NCBI GenBank assembly: GCA_009602725.1
Contig: WELB01000400.1
Coordinates: forward strand, 1-50,218
DNA: 50,218 nucleotides
Reading direction: 5' to 3'
Source of the DNA: Spirogloea muscicola
Taxonomy: Eukaryota; Streptophyta; Zygnematophyceae; Spirogloeales; Spirogloeaceae
Shown: piece after piece, positions 1-15,115 of the stretch
Layout: the number at the start of each line of letters is the position of its first letter
Numbering within the stretch: position 1 is the stretch's first letter
Program-made: the position numbers and the translations under genes
The notes under the pieces: model-generated
Databases searched by the model: none
The model's input: only the letters and a program-made list of their open reading frames with translations
Told to the model about the DNA's origin: nothing

Positions 1-3000
1 AGCCGCCGCGGCAGCCACTGCCGCCGCCGCCCACCTCCTCGGCTGGCTGCTCCGTACCTCAGCACCCACTGCCGCCGCCGCCGGGCAGGGCGCGGCTGGT
101 CGCACGACTGGTCGAGCGAGCCCTGGCAGGCCTGCAGGTGACGCTTCGCGCCACCACGGTGCGGCTGGAGTGCGAGCATCCCCGCAGCAGCGATGGCCGG
201 CGGCGGCGGCAGCGGCGCTGCGTCCTCGTTGTGCACGTACCGCTCGTGCGCTTTGGTGGTGGCGGCGGCGACGAAGCCAGGAGGGAGGCAGCAGCAGCTG
301 CCGCCCCCGGCCGGTGGCTCAGCTTCCAGGGAGCCACTGTGGATCTTGGTGCGTGTGACAAAGAGGAGGGAAGGAGGGATGAGAGCGGAGGGGGGAGCGA
401 GGAGGGAGGCGCAGGAGGAAGGGGCCAGTGTGTGAAGGACTTTGTGCGCGTGCTGGACGGTGGCAATGGGCGCGAGGGCGTGGACGGGCTCGTCGAGCTG
501 GCAGTGCCTCCGGTGATGGCCGCAGCAACGGCAGCAGCAACGGCGGCAGTGGATGTGGCGCTTGGGGAGGTGCGGGCGCGCGTGCAGCCGTCGGACGTGG
601 CATTGCTGGCGTGCCTCGCTGCCGCATTCGCCGAAGCCCGCCCTGGAGAGGTTGCTTCCACGGGCGAAGCAGCGGCGGCGGCGGTGGCGTTGGCGGCTGC
701 GGCAACGAGGGGCAGCCGCCCTTGCGGCGAGCCGGAGGGGCTCGGGCAGAAGGGGACAGCAGTGGCCGATTCCGGCGACGAGCTCGGCTTGCCGCTCCTG
801 CCGGTGTCGCGCTTCATCTCCGAATGGGCCCTGTGGGCCGGGGCCAGCGTCGATGCTGACGACCCAGGCAGCGGCAGCGACTTCGGCAATGGCGATCTCG
901 TCGAGGAAGTTGACCTCGCTCAGAGGTGGGGCAGCTATTTCTGCATGCTGCACCCTCCCGCCTCCCTCCTCCCTCCTCCCTCCTCCCTCCTCACCCTTGC
1001 CTTTTTGCCCCTGTTTTCCTTACCTTTCCTGCACTCCTCTCTTCACTTGCCTCGGCTCCCCTCTCCCTCATCTCCCGCCCTCCTGCGCTTACACCTTGCA
1101 GCTCTCGCTGCTCGCTCGTTCCTGCAGTGTGGACGAGTTCTTCGAGTGCTGGGATGGCGCGCTGAGCTTGCAGGCCAACGGCGGCCTGGGCGGCAGCGGC
1201 CTCTGGTCGTGGACGTGCTCCACGATCAGCAGTGCCGTGACCGCCACATCCTCCATTGCCGCTGGGGCCCCCATACAGCCGCCCGGTCCGCCACTCTGCC
1301 TCCCTCCTCCCTTTCCACCTCCCTCCCACTGCTCTCTCTCCCTCCTCGGTCCTGAAGCCTCAGGCCATTGTGCCGCCATTGGCAGGCCTCTTCTTGGCAC
1401 TGGGCTACACCTTCCATCTGCGGCTGGAGAGCGCCTCGCTGGCCGTCCTGTACCATGACGCGCTGCCGCCGTCAGTCGACGCGGGGGAGGCACTGACGAT
1501 TGCAACCACCAGCGGCAGCGGTGGCGGCGAGTGCCGGCCAGCGATGCGGGAGCAGGGCGAGGGCCTCGTGCTCGGGCTGCACCAGCTCACGACCACACTG
1601 GCCGTGAGTGTCCATGCCGGCTAAATCCCACATTGCCTTCTCACGTTGTTGGTCCTCGTCTGCACGCTCCGCCTCGGTGACCCTCTCCGCCCTCCTCCTG
1701 GCCTCCTCCTGCCACCCTCCACAGCTGCATGAAGTGACCATCCTCCCTCTCAATCCCCCTTTCCTCCTCTCTCCTCCCGGCCCTCTACCTTCGCCACTCC
1801 ATGGCTTCACCACTCTGGCCCTCCATCGCACAGTAGTACAAGCCTCCCCCCTCCATGACCTCCCTCCTCCAAATGCCTCCTCATATCTCCCTGGCTCGCT
1901 GTGCATCTCTCCTCCATTCCCCATCTCCTCCCTCTCCCGCCCTACCTCTGGGCTTCTCCCTCTCAACCTGCCCCGCCTCTACTTCTGAGCCTGCCCTCAC
2001 CGACCCTTTCACCGGTCCTCCTCCCCCCATTGCTATCTCCTGTCTCCTTCTGTCCTCTACTCGCTGTGCATCTCTCCTCCATTCCCCATCTCCTCCCTCT
2101 CCCGCCCTACCTCTGGGCTTCTCCCTCTCTCCTTGCCCCGCCTCTACTTCTGAGCCTGCCCCCACCGACCCTTTCACCGGTCCTCCTCCCCCAATTGCTA
2201 TCTCCTGTCTCCTCTGTCCTCTACTCGCCTCAGTAGTTTGGTTCTTCTTCCTCAGGTGATGGGCAGCGGCTCGAGCCAGTTGTCAGGGGCAGTGCGGCGG
2301 CTGGACGCTGCCGAGGCGCTGCCCATAGCGCCGCGGCTGCGGGCGTGCAGCGCCTGCGGCGACGGCCACCGCCACTGGTCATGGCATGCGGAGCACCTGG
2401 CGGCGCTGGCGGCAGCGCTGGGGGTGGCGACGCCTGCGCCTCTGCGCCTGGCCACCATGGAGCCACTGCCAGCGTGGCTTGAGCCACAGCGGCTGCTTGA
2501 TGTCGGGGAGGCGCCAAACGGCGGCCATGATGCTGCGGCAGCGCTGCGGGTGACGGCGTCGTGGCCAGCAGCTCCAGCGTCGGCGGCAGCGGCGGCAGCG
2601 GTGACCCTGGGGCCGGTTTGGCTTGTGTTCAGTCCAGACAGCGTGGCCCGCATGGCGGCGTTTGCTGCTCGCGTCTGCTCCGAACCCGCCCTCACCATGC
2701 GGCGGCTGTCGGCTGCTCCATCGTCGCAGCCACCGCTGTCAACGCCAGGTTGCGGTGGAGCACCAGTCACTATCAGCGTGGCAACGCCAGTGGTCCATGC
2801 AGTGCTGGGTGTGCAGTGCGCAAGCGGCAGCGGCCACTGGGCGCCCGAAGCGGCGGCACTCGCGCTGGCGCCGCCCTCTAACGGCGCGCCGCTTCTCGTG
2901 CTCCACGCCAGCGGCGGCGGCAGCGGTGGTGAGCGGCGGTTGGCAATGGAGGCGAGCTCCGTCATGCTCAACCTGTGCATGGCAGCCAGAGGAGAGAGGG

Positions 3001-6000
3001 CAGGAGGAAGCAAGGAGGAAGGACGGAGGAGGGGGGGAGCGGGCTGGCTGCACGCGCTGCCGCTGCTGCGTGCAGCGGAGGAGGGCGGTCGGCCAGTCTC
3101 GCTGGAGGTTGTGGTCCACGGCGGCAAGAGCAGCGGGGATGGCGGCGGCAGCGGCAACAAGCACTCGCTGCTGGCGGTGGCGCTGGCGGAGGCGACGCGG
3201 CGCCGCGGTGGCGGCGGGCTCGGCGTGGCAGGCCCGGGCGCGACCTTCTCGGCGGCGGCTGCCGAGCAACTGGCCGAGGTGGAAGCCGCCGACGCCGTGC
3301 TGCGGAAGGCGGTCCTTGCCAGTACGGTGGTCATGACTGCCGCTTCAGTGCCACAGCTCGAGCTCGTTGCCTCGCCAGCTGCCGCACGCGCCGCTGGGGC
3401 GCTGGCGCGCGGCTTCAGCGGCGCTGTGGCAAGCCATGGGCCGGGGCCGCCGACGCCTTCAGTGTCGACAATGGCAGCTGCATTGTCATCGACGCTGGCG
3501 CTGCGGGCTGACCATGTGGTGCTGGCGCTAGATCTGGCAGAGATGGCGGGGGCCGACAGCGGCGATGGGAAGGGGGAGGAGGGAGGAAGGACTCAGACTG
3601 AGGCGGCAGCCTTCCAGCGGCCGCAGTGGGGACGTGGCTGGACTGGCCTGCGAGTGGCGGCGGGCGGCCTGGACCTGTGCGCTGCGGCAGCCCCTGGCGG
3701 CGTGGCCGGTGCGCGCCATGTGTGGCTGAGCGTCGGCGAGTGTGCCGTGTACGGCGGACGCCGGCGGCCTGCTGCCGGCGGCGAAGCGTGGTGGTGGCTC
3801 ACAGGGGAGGAGTCAGGGAGGAGGGAGGCGGCAGAGGAGAGAGGTCGGAGCAGTGAGGCAGGGGAGCGGGAGCTCTTTGCCTGCCGCGCCGCTTGCCTAA
3901 GCCGCGGAGCTGGTGGTGGTGCGGCAGGTGGCAACGTGCTGTCGGTGGGCACCGCAGGCATCGCGCTTGCGTACACGGAGCTGCCCAACGGCGGCGGCAA
4001 CGCCATGCTCGCGCTCACAGTGCGAGGCGGCACTGCATCGGCGCCCGGCGGCCGCTTGGACTGGCTGCTCGCCCTCGCCGGCTTTGTTCAGAAGGCCTCG
4101 GGCGCATTTGCCAGCGACGACGGCGGTGGGAGTGGACTTGAGGATGAGGGAGGGGGCTCTCAGCCTCCCTCCTCCCCACCCATCTCGCCGTCCTCCTCCA
4201 CCAACGTTTTCCTCAACCTCCATGACGTCGGGCTCTGCTACTGGCCAGGTCCTGAGGCAGCCGCCGCTGCCGCCGCCCGCCTCGGCGCAAGCCGTAAGCC
4301 CGCCCAGAAGCCTGTCACGCTCTTCGGTGCTTGTGAGACTATCGTGATCACTAAAAGCGGGATGATAACACTTGGAATGTGATGTATGCCTTGTTAAGTG
4401 AAGCTTATTGCAAGTTTGCGAGGATACTTACTTAGCCAGGGTTCTGAGATTTAAGAGAATTAGTGCTACACCTGGATGTGGACTCTACTGCCAAAGGTAG
4501 GACCTGACTGATCATTTGTCAGCCCGCTGCGTGCACCAGGTAGCGGCACTGCAACAGCGGCAGCTGCGGCAGCGCCGTGCCGGCCTGTTGCTTGCATGCT
4601 ACTGGCGGCGGCGGTACGTGTTGTTGGCCACTTGCCAGGCGCCATCGGCAGCAACATGGCAGCAGATAAGGAGGAGGCGGTGCCAGCGCTGCGGTTTGAG
4701 GTGTGGCTACGTGACGCGGCAATGCACGTACTTGACCTTGCCGTGCGCAAGCCCGCCGCCGACCGGCGGTCCCTAGCGCCGGACGGTTGGAGCACTGCTG
4801 CTATGGCTTCCCGCGGATTTGTCCAGGTGTGTTCTGCTCCCCTCTTGAAGGTAGCCTTATAAGCTGTCCAGTAATAGTCTTCATTATTTTCACTTATGCT
4901 TGATGACTAGCCTAGCCTGCTGCGCCTGGACAGGCAGAGGTCTCAGTAGCGATAAATACACCTTGTTCATGACTGTGCAATGTGCTTTTGCAAATTCCAG
5001 ATGTAAGCTCAAGTTTAAGTGATGTGATACTCAGCCTGTATGTGTCAGTCAAGCTTCAAGTAACGTAAAACAATCATCAGCAAGTCCAAGTTCAAGGCAG
5101 AGTCTGCAAGCATTTCATTGACGCCTTTGTCTGCGGCAAGGTAATTACAGAGCTCTCCAGATTCATCATGATTTTACCCAAGTGGAGGGCTACTGTAATT
5201 ATTACTTACCAATCACTCATTGTGGAAGGTGGCTCGCGAGGGCGTCATGGAGGCGTGCGTGCAGTCGCGTGCCATGGGCGGTGGCGGCAGCGGCGCGCTA
5301 CAGTGGGAGCTGGAGTGCGCAAACAACCAGCTGCGCCTGGACACGTGCTGCGACACGGCAGCCGCTGTCGCGGGGCTCGGCGGCCAGCTGCAGCAGCTGC
5401 TGGCGCCTGACCCAGCGGCGGCTGCAATGACGATTGTGGCGCCGTCGCTGAGGAGCGGCGGCAATGGCAGCGGCAGCAGAGAGGGGGCAGCGAGCTCGGC
5501 TGGCAGTCTTCCGGCGATGCTGGCGGAGCGGTCGAGGAGGGCAGAGGGTGGAGGAAGAAGCGAGGCGGCAGCAGCAGTTGTGGAGGCAGCGACGCTGGCG
5601 GCCCTGGCCGCTGTCCCCATTGCCGCTGAGACCTGGGAGGTGCTGACGGCGGTGGAGCCCGTCGCGCTTCCCAAGCACGTGCCGACTGCCATGGCCAGTG
5701 AGGGCGGCGGCAGCTGCAGCAGTAGCCGTATGGCCAGGCAGCAGCCACTGGCCGGCCCCGTTTTCATCGAAGATTACTACGAAGCAGCTCCACCAGTAAG
5801 CCCTGCCGCCGCTGGCGGCGCTCCTGGCCCGCCGTCGCAGCTGGCGGCGGCGGTGGCCAGCGGCGGCAACCGCAGAGCGCCAGTGGGGCTGCGGCAGTCC
5901 GAGCAGTGTGCCGAGTGGTACAGCGGGCGCATTGCCGAGGTGCGGCCTGACCACGTGCCAGTGCCGCCGGTCCGAGAGCAGGAGCCCCCGACTGGCGGCC

Positions 6001-9000
6001 TTGGTGTGAGCGGTGCTGACGGCAGCGGGGCCCAGCGTGGCGGCGGTTGCGGCAGCGGCGGCGGCGGCAGGGTGCTGCCCGCCAAATTCCCGCCGTCGGC
6101 AGCCCGTGTCGTGCTGCGGGACCTGAGCCTGCGCTGGCGGCTCTACGGCGGCCGCGACTGGCCCGATAACAGCGCTACTGCCGCTGCCGTGGCTACCCCG
6201 GCGGTCTGCGCCGCTGACCCGGCCGTCAACGCCGCTGCTAACGGCGCCGCGGAAGCAGCATCGGACGGCGTCAGCAGCCGTCGAACCACAATGGGCCGCC
6301 AGCAGGACGTGTGCATGGAGGTGCAGCTGGCAGGCGTGCACCTGCAGCACGACGCGTTCCCTGCCGGCGGCCTGTACGCGTCGCACCTCGCCGTGGGCGT
6401 GCGCGACGTGGGCGTGTACGACTGCAGCGCCGCCGCTACGTGGCGCCTCGTGCTCGGGCCGCACCGCGCGTCCGAGCGGCCACGCGAGCCTGCTGCCCGA
6501 GCGCTACGCCTCGAGATGGAGGCCGTGCGGCCCGACCCACGGTCGCTGCTTGAGGAGTACAGGTGCGCATGGAATTCATGCATCAATGTTTCAGCTTAGA
6601 CGGAGTGCATGACAAAGTTGATCGTCATAAGGATTTGTCTCGCTTTACCTTGTCTGAATTCAGGTTTTTGTTTGTCTCGCTTTACGTTATGTCTGAGTAT
6701 GTAAGTGCATGTAACCACCATCTTGTCAAGCTACGCTTTAGATGCCACAGCTTATGTCCAGTTTACAAGCGCTTACTCAATATTGTTTCACATCAAATTG
6801 CTAAATGTAGATCTTGAAACATAGTTTGGAGCTCCTCACCGAGAGCCCCTGAGTGACTCGCTCCTGCAGGCTGCGCTTGGCGCTGCTGCCGATTCGCCTG
6901 CACCTGGACCAGCGGCATATCGACTTCTGCTGCGACTTCTTTGTACCTCGGCCGCCGCCAGCGAAGGCCGAGGGGGCGGCCGCCCCTATGGGCGGGTATG
7001 GCTGCTCCAGCACCAATGGCTCGGAGGACCTCACCTCTGTCATTGCTGAGGAAGCTCTCCTACCCTTCTTTCAGGTGCAGGCTTGCAACATTTAGGAGTC
7101 CTATGACTGATATCTATCTTGACACATGTTTGAGGAATCAATGTCAGGTACCTGATTAATGGGTCCCAAGGGATAGAGCAATGAACTGACAGACACGTGT
7201 ATGGTTGTGTGTCACCCCAAGAGCCTGAGCATGCAGCAAATGACTGGTCCTGCTTTCTATCCTTAATTTATGTTAGCTATCCCCAGCGTTGTAGACAACG
7301 CTTGATTGCTACGATACAGCTAACCTGAGATTAATGAAGACATCAATTACATCTATTTGGGCAAGCTGACTTGATCGCACGTTGTACACTGCGCAGGTGT
7401 GCGAGCTCTGGCCCATTACGGTGCGCGTGGACTACCTGCCGCGCCGCATCAACCTGCGGGCGCTCCGTGGCGGCAACTACGGCGAGCTCCTCAACTTTGT
7501 CCGGTGGCAGGGCGTGGAGCTGCAGCTCAAGCGCGTGCGCATTGTCGGCGCAGCCGGGTGGGAGGCGCTTGGGGGCGCCTTCCTTGGCGAGTGGCTCGAG
7601 CACGTCGCTGCCACTCAGGTGCACAAGTTTGTGCGCGGCGTGTCCACCATTAGGCCACTGTACGCGCTCGGTGAGGGTGCTGCAGCGCTCGTCAGCCTCC
7701 CCGCCGAGCAGTACCGCCGCGACCGCCGCCTCCTGCGTGGCATGCGCAAAGGTCTGTGTGTGCATCACCTTGCTCAATAAAGTCAGAATGGCATCTACTA
7801 TGGAGCCCAGGCCTACCACCGCGCTGAGTCAGATGAGAAAGCCAATATCTCAGAGCCTCGTCTCGAAGCCTGCCTCGTTTTTCCTACTTTTGCTGAAGCT
7901 AGAAGCGCAAGTACTGAACTACAGATCGATGTCACCAGTACTTAGTGCCGGGGCATGAAAGTAAAAGGAGTTGTTACTACGTTCTGCGGTTAGTGCAGTA
8001 TTGATGCTTGATGTGAGCTACCAGTATTCCTGACCGAGGGTTAGTGTCATCCCTTTGAGTCATGCCTTTTAAGTGCTTGCTGCCAAAGCTGGGCCGCCTT
8101 TACCATCAAGATACTGATACTTAGTGGCGCTCATAGCTAAGCGATGCATTGGTTGGTGGACCCAGGCGCGGTGGCATTCGTGCGCAGCGTGTCACTGGAG
8201 GCACTGGGACTGGGTGCGCAGCTGGCGGCTGGTACGCACGACCTGCTGCAGCATGCCGAGGTTGCTCTTGGACGCGGGTTTGGCACTGCGCAGCTGCCAG
8301 GAGCGGTGGCGCCACCAGGAGGTGGCGACCAAGGCCGTGCGCTGTTGGCCGCCAGCGCGGTGGCTCAGCCCGGCGGGACGCGCGAGGGACTTCAGCAGGT
8401 CCTTGACCCCTCTCTGTGTACAAGCTTTGTTACAAGCCACAGCCTCAGTCCATGCCCTCATCCTGTTCCTCCAGATATCGGAAGCTAAATTGCCTTCAAT
8501 GCCAAATGCAAGTAAACCTTAACACCAGGAGGTGACAGCTCTTAGTTATCATCCTTCATTGTGGACCCACACCTCTCTTAAGGGGATAGATTAGCTACTG
8601 TTGACAATCATATATATATAAATATGGTGGCCTTGTACTTGCTGATTTGAAGGTCATAAGTGCCATACTTAGGAGCACTCTCTTGAAAACTCAGTCGCTG
8701 AAAGCCAGCAATTGAGTTTCATTACAGCCCAGTCTGTCCTTGTGCTGATCGTGTCAGCGCCAAGCGGCTGGCGATGTTGCCGCTGCAGGCATGCGAAAGC
8801 TTGTCGAGAGGCCTGGAGAAGACGGCGCTGTCGCTCGTCGGCAACCCTGTTAAGGCGTATCAGCGGGGCGCAGGCGTTGCAACTTCGCTGGGGGTCGCTC
8901 TCAAGGTATTGTGGCTATCCACTGCCGAGGATAAATGCTCACGCAACTTGGCCCTGCTACTTGCTGACACTGTGGGCTCCAAGAAATGCACCCCTTTTGT

Positions 9001-9397
9001 GATTGTACCTATGATCACATAGAGAGCAGTCACCACAATCATACGGGGAATTTTTTATTCAGAGACATCATACCGTTGGTCAAGCTGCCTGGCACAGCTT
9101 GAGCTTAGTTGGACCCTAGATGCTTCAACCTCGAGCTCTGCATTTATACGGATATTTGGTAAGTAAGAGAATTATCCCTGACTAGCAAATAAATCCAGCA
9201 GCAGCACCACTGGCTCTGAGTGCAAGGGCCTGTGGCTGCTGCTACAGGCGGTCCCAACGGCGGTTTTTGTGCCAGCATCAGCGGCCGCATCGGCCCTCTC
9301 GTCGGCGCTGCTGGGCGTGCGCAACGAGATCGACCCTGAGCACAAGCGGGAGCAGGATGAGAAGCACGCCGGCCCACCTGGCCGCCAGATGACGTGA
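1..9397 (+). CDS. ATG2: Autophagy-related protein 2 (ATG2), 5' end outside the window
   Basis: ATG2 is the rod-shaped lipid-transfer protein that bridges the ER and the growing autophagosome membrane. The reading frame is already open at base 1, so the N-terminal chorein region is missing from the window. Exons read from frame and splice sites: <1-925, 1128-1285, 1386-1603, 2256-4293, about 4540-4826, 5229-6562, 6870-7074, 7397-7751, 8166-8398, 8789-8905 and 9248-9397 (TGA). Phases agree at every junction; the 1286-1385 intron and the 4540 start are the least certain. Plant-ATG2-like stretches: GLWSWTCSTISSAVTATSS near 1190-1245, QLQQLLAPD near 5390, RDLSLRWRLYGGRDW near 6120-6160 (CAD region), then FPAGGLYASHL and EAVRPDP. 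The C-terminal ATG_C domain (7397-8905) contains LRGGNYGELLN, GVELQLKRV and SRGLEKTALSLVGNP, and the protein ends soon after EIDPEHKRE. The middle (2256-4290 and 5400-6100) carries long Ala/Gly/Ser-rich inserts with little conservation. Identification is from recalled family sequence, not a search. Confidence 0.93.
1895..2228. repeat. Two-copy tandem duplication, period 165 bp, inside an ATG2 intron
   Basis: The block starting at 1895 (CTCGCTGTGCATCTCTCC) recurs at 2060 with only a few differences over about 165 bases. Both copies are pyrimidine-rich, C/T-dominated on the plus strand. They sit in the 1604-2255 intron, which ends TTCCTCAG just before VMGSGSS. The near identity suggests a recent duplication. 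Confidence 0.9.
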
Positions 9398-10866
9398 TCG
9401 CTTCCCTGTGGCGGCGTATCGCCGCGCCCTGGGAGCTTGCTTCTGGCCAAGCGCTCAGCACCTGCCTGCTTCCTAAAAGCAATCTGAATGTCACAAGCAG
9501 GTCGCACTTGCCGCGCATGTCACATTAGGCGGCACTTTTTGCTCATAGCTTTCCAACGGCTCCTAACCACTTGAGCAAATCGCAAGTCGCTTATCGATGT
9601 AAGTCGATTAGCAAGTCGATTATCAATGTAGCAGAGCACGTGTCAGATGCTGACATGGATCTAGCAGATTCGAGCACAGTGACATGGACTTGCTGGAGCC
9701 TCTGCTCTGTTCCCATTGTAGATAGCCGCAGGCTGCGGAGCAAGTTGTGCAGACAAACACAGGTGTTGCCCGCAGTGCACATCTTATTCTTTCCATTCTT
9801 TAGCCTGGCAGAAGCAATCGCCCTGTCCAGATGCTTGGACTAGCTGACTGCTCCTGCCAAGGCTCGTCTGCAAATGTTGCTCTACACTTTCCTTCTCAGC
9901 CGCTTTCTTTCTACCAATTGATTACATCAGTGGTTCGAGGATGGGTGTACTTCCTTTGCGGTGGCAATTCCATCTGAACATGTTCTTAGACTGTTTGACT
10001 GTCTTGCAGTGACATATTTATCTGAACATATTCTTGGTCTGTTAGACTCTCTTGCCGAATTGGCAGTTAGGTGGTTGTGCTCTGCTCGGAGCTATACATA
10101 TCTATCTATCTACATAGCTTTGGCTTCTCTTTTCTGGCTGGCAATCACAGCCATCGCCCTCTACTGGAAGAGTCTATTTCTCTGGCTGCAGCCACTGGCA
10201 ATAGACAAGGAATCTGCTACATCCGGGGACTAATTTCTCTGACGTGCGGCTGCTCATTATGAATATTGGGCACCCAGTGACCACTTCAGTCGCTGTGCTG
10301 TAGTGCTTTTTTGCGCCTCTTCGAACTTTGTTCTTTCTTTTCTAGGCTGGCCATATACAGCCATCGCCCTCTGCTGTAAGAGTCCATCTTGTTATCCATC
10401 TAAAGCGTACCGCTTGATCCTTAATGACCACTTCAGTCTCTTCTTGGCCACGGTCGCGGTCGGACGTCCCTTGCTCTGGGTGTCAGCGTTAGCACAAACA
10501 GCTTCATGGAGAAGACTCAGAGCCTGCCGATGTCAATGCTCGTGTAGCCGGCAGGTAGGTCCTGTGCTGGTATCACAACGCAATGCTGGAGCTGCTCGAG
10601 CCTGGATCCCACTTTGGCGCCGCTTCAGTGGCGCTTGGCTCGGCACCACTGTCGGAACGACCAGTGGCAAACAGCAGCAATCACATTGCAGTCCTCCTGA
10701 TGCAGTTACACACAACCTCCTCGACAGCCGAAGCACAGCCACCATTTCTCCTCCGTCAACGCATGCGGACGCTGCTTGACACAATGGCGTGAACTGGGCG
10801 ACAGCATCTCGGCCGCCATCAAGCTGGGCTGCAGCGAGGAGCAGCTGAGAGTGCTGAGAGACGGCC
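9398..10866. other. Intergenic stretch between ATG2 and panC
   Basis: No convincing gene is seen here. The open frames are short and resemble no family I know. It should hold the ATG2 3' untranslated region and the panC promoter, but I see no clear TATA box. It contains two copies of a short dispersed motif, listed separately. Confidence 0.6.
10130..10384 (+). repeat. Two copies of a short dispersed motif (10130-10174 and 10339-10384)
   Basis: Both copies run from TTTTCT, GGCTGGC and a CAGCCATCGCCCTCT core to an AAGAGTC end, about 45 bases each, 209 bases apart. A third, more diverged copy lies at 28437-28491. They look like remnants of a dispersed repeat whose full extent I cannot define. 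Confidence 0.6.
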
Positions 10867-13024
<2,158 letters not shown>

Positions 13025-13265
13025 GGCCACCATGGTGGTCCTTAGCACTAGGTCAAGCTTGACTCCCTTCCTTGCACTTGTCAACCTCGTGCTTACTCTA
13101 GTCAATTACTTAAATCGCCACTTACCTCACGTGTTTAAGGGCCTTGCTTGATAAACTTTCACTTTTACCCTTAAGCTGTCAAGCAAATTGTCTTGTATAT
13201 GTGAGGCTATGGGGTCTTGCCAGCATATTTTTTGCAATCATTAGCAGCTGTTAGAACAGAGACTG

Positions 13266-13690
13266 TTAGAGCTTTAGGATACTGCCAGGATTGTCACGGT
13301 GGCGGAAGGTAAATTTGTCAAGGATGCGGTAACGTAGTTTGTCCTCCATCTGAGAAATAGCTCTTTCAGCGTAATGCAATGGCTGCGAGAGCCAGCCCAA
13401 AAGGAATGTTCGAGGTCTGAAAGAGCCAGCAGACGCAAAAAGCAGAATACTACTCTCCATGATTTCTGCAAGTGGGCGCTCCGTAAGCTCTAGACAGCAA
13501 GTGTAGATCAGAATTACAGGGCGAGAAAGCATCGACCTAACAGAACCCAGAGGCAGCAGCCAAGGTGCGGCCAACCCACAAGTAGGACGGCCAATGCTAA
13601 GGACCGCTGCAGGGAGATGGCAAGTCCCAACCTGAGCAAGCGAACCCCGCGGCATGAAGCTGGGCTGCTCACTCTGCTGCCCTTGGCGGC
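13266..13690 (-). repeat. Dispersed repeat, copy T1
   Basis: On the minus strand this piece carries GGTTCGCTTGCTCAGGTT, then a translated stretch LAISLQRSLALAV, then the shared block ending TTTTGGGCTGGCTCTC. The same order is seen in copies at 23.2, 26.8 and 31.2 kb. It lies downstream of panC and upstream of the truncated RFC1. The sequence is diverged and probably not functional. Confidence 0.65.
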
Positions 13691-14932
13691 GGGACACAGT
13701 GGGGCAGTGGCACTGGTGTCCGGCCCACAATAATATTGTGCAAATAGTGAAAGGCAATACCAGCGGAAAACTCCAGCGCAGTTGACTGAGCAGTGGCTAT
13801 CAAACCAGCCATTGTCAACCAGATCACACACAAGTCACGAGTGTCTTTGAGTCTATCAGAGTTCGCCAATTCAGAACATCGTTGAAGCAACGGGCAGGAT
13901 TCAAAGGGGCCGAGACCATGCATGCATGCAAGCGGCTACTATGACTTGGTGCATTGTAAACCCCCATCAACAGCAGCCATTTGAAGTAGCTAGCAGCTGG
14001 AAAGAGTCGCCTCATCAATACTCAAAAGCTCCATCTGACTGACTTGTCAGCCTTATAGCATGATGGAGAAGCCAGAGCTCTATCAAGCTTATGTGAAAGA
14101 ATGGTGCCAGCGGCAGATTGCCTCCTGGACTTCATCTTGTGCATGTATACTTTGCCAGGCACTAATAGTGAAGAACCTGAAAGGGCTGCGTACATTTTTT
14201 GGGGCTAGCTTGGCTCAGAAAATTGGCCGGTAATCCGGCGAAAGGGCCTGACACAGCAAGTTTTATATTTGCTACTTACTTGTGCGCTTACTGATAGTAG
14301 CAAGCATCATCCAAATCTGCCATGAAGGCGTGCCTGCAAGCCACTTCATGACCATCTGAGCCTGTGCTTTGTCCTCAGATACTGTTATTGGTTGTTGTCA
14401 GAGGCGGGCAGCGAGAGCATTTTCAGGTGCTGTGAGAGGTCAAGGAGACGGAGCCTTGTATCAGTGGTGCACAACCACCTTCTCTTGACCGCCGTCTACA
14501 TGTCAGACATAAGCAAAGCCCCCATCAGTGCACATCAGCATCACAGAGGGTGTGGTGTTCAACTTCATCCTGGGCGTTGCCAGAATCTTAGGATACACAC
14601 CTAACAGATATCAGCACTCAAATATCGACTTGTAGTCGTTGATGAGAAATATTTTCACTGCACAGAGGAAGACCTGGAAATCTAATTCTAAGCAGCATGG
14701 GAAGCACTTTCAGGAGCATACTGGTGCTTCTAAAACGTGAGCCAAGGCAAAGGACGCTGCAACTGGGTCATCCGCCTTGCTGCTCAAATTAACAAGTGCT
14801 TCCGCCTGGCAACAAGGACAACAATCGCATCAGGAAATAAGCGGCATCAACCATGAGAGCTTCATGTATGCTGCTGTACTTTTGTCTAAGGCATGCATGA
14901 CAGTGACTTGATCACAAGAGGGTCATACTAAC
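13691..14932. other. Stretch without a recognised gene
   Basis: Only short frames with no recognisable motif are present. In particular there is no P-loop (GxxGxGKT/S) or Walker B sequence that would represent the missing AAA+ part of RFC1. Confidence 0.55.
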
Positions 14933-15115
14933 CTTAGGTACTATCCGCTGACAAAGCTCAATGGTTCGTTTGGTAAGGTAGAGCAACTGCCTCATTTTCC
15001 GGCCCTCCTCCACTGCGTCATCTTCCAAGAGCTCAATCGGGGCCTGACATGAATTTACAGCTTGTCTCAGTGCTGCAAATCTCTCAACATCGACTAAAGT
15101 CTGAAGTGCACCCAC
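14933..15115 (-). CDS. Possible coding exon of unknown function
   Basis: On the minus strand an open stretch of about 61 codons reads smoothly (ALQTLVDVERFAALRQAV, then LLEDDAVEEGRKMRQLLY and ending RIVPK). It ends at a good splice donor, AAG|GTTAGT, at 14933/14932. It is Leu/Glu/Arg-rich and helical in character. I recognise no family and found no partner exon downstream on the minus strand. It could be a lone exon of a displaced gene or chance. Confidence 0.25.

Noticed and set aside
59-889. Long minus-strand open frame opposite the first ATG2 exon
   Set aside because: It is Pro/Ser/Arg low-complexity sequence produced by the GC-rich antisense of ATG2, with no family motif.
2252-3334. 360-codon minus-strand open frame
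   Set aside because: It is antisense to the ATG2 exon 2256-4293, made of Ala/Ser/Pro runs, and has no recognisable domain.
9571-10779. Small plus-strand open frames as short genes before panC
   Set aside because: They have no motif and no consistent codon pattern, and they overlap dispersed repeat fragments.
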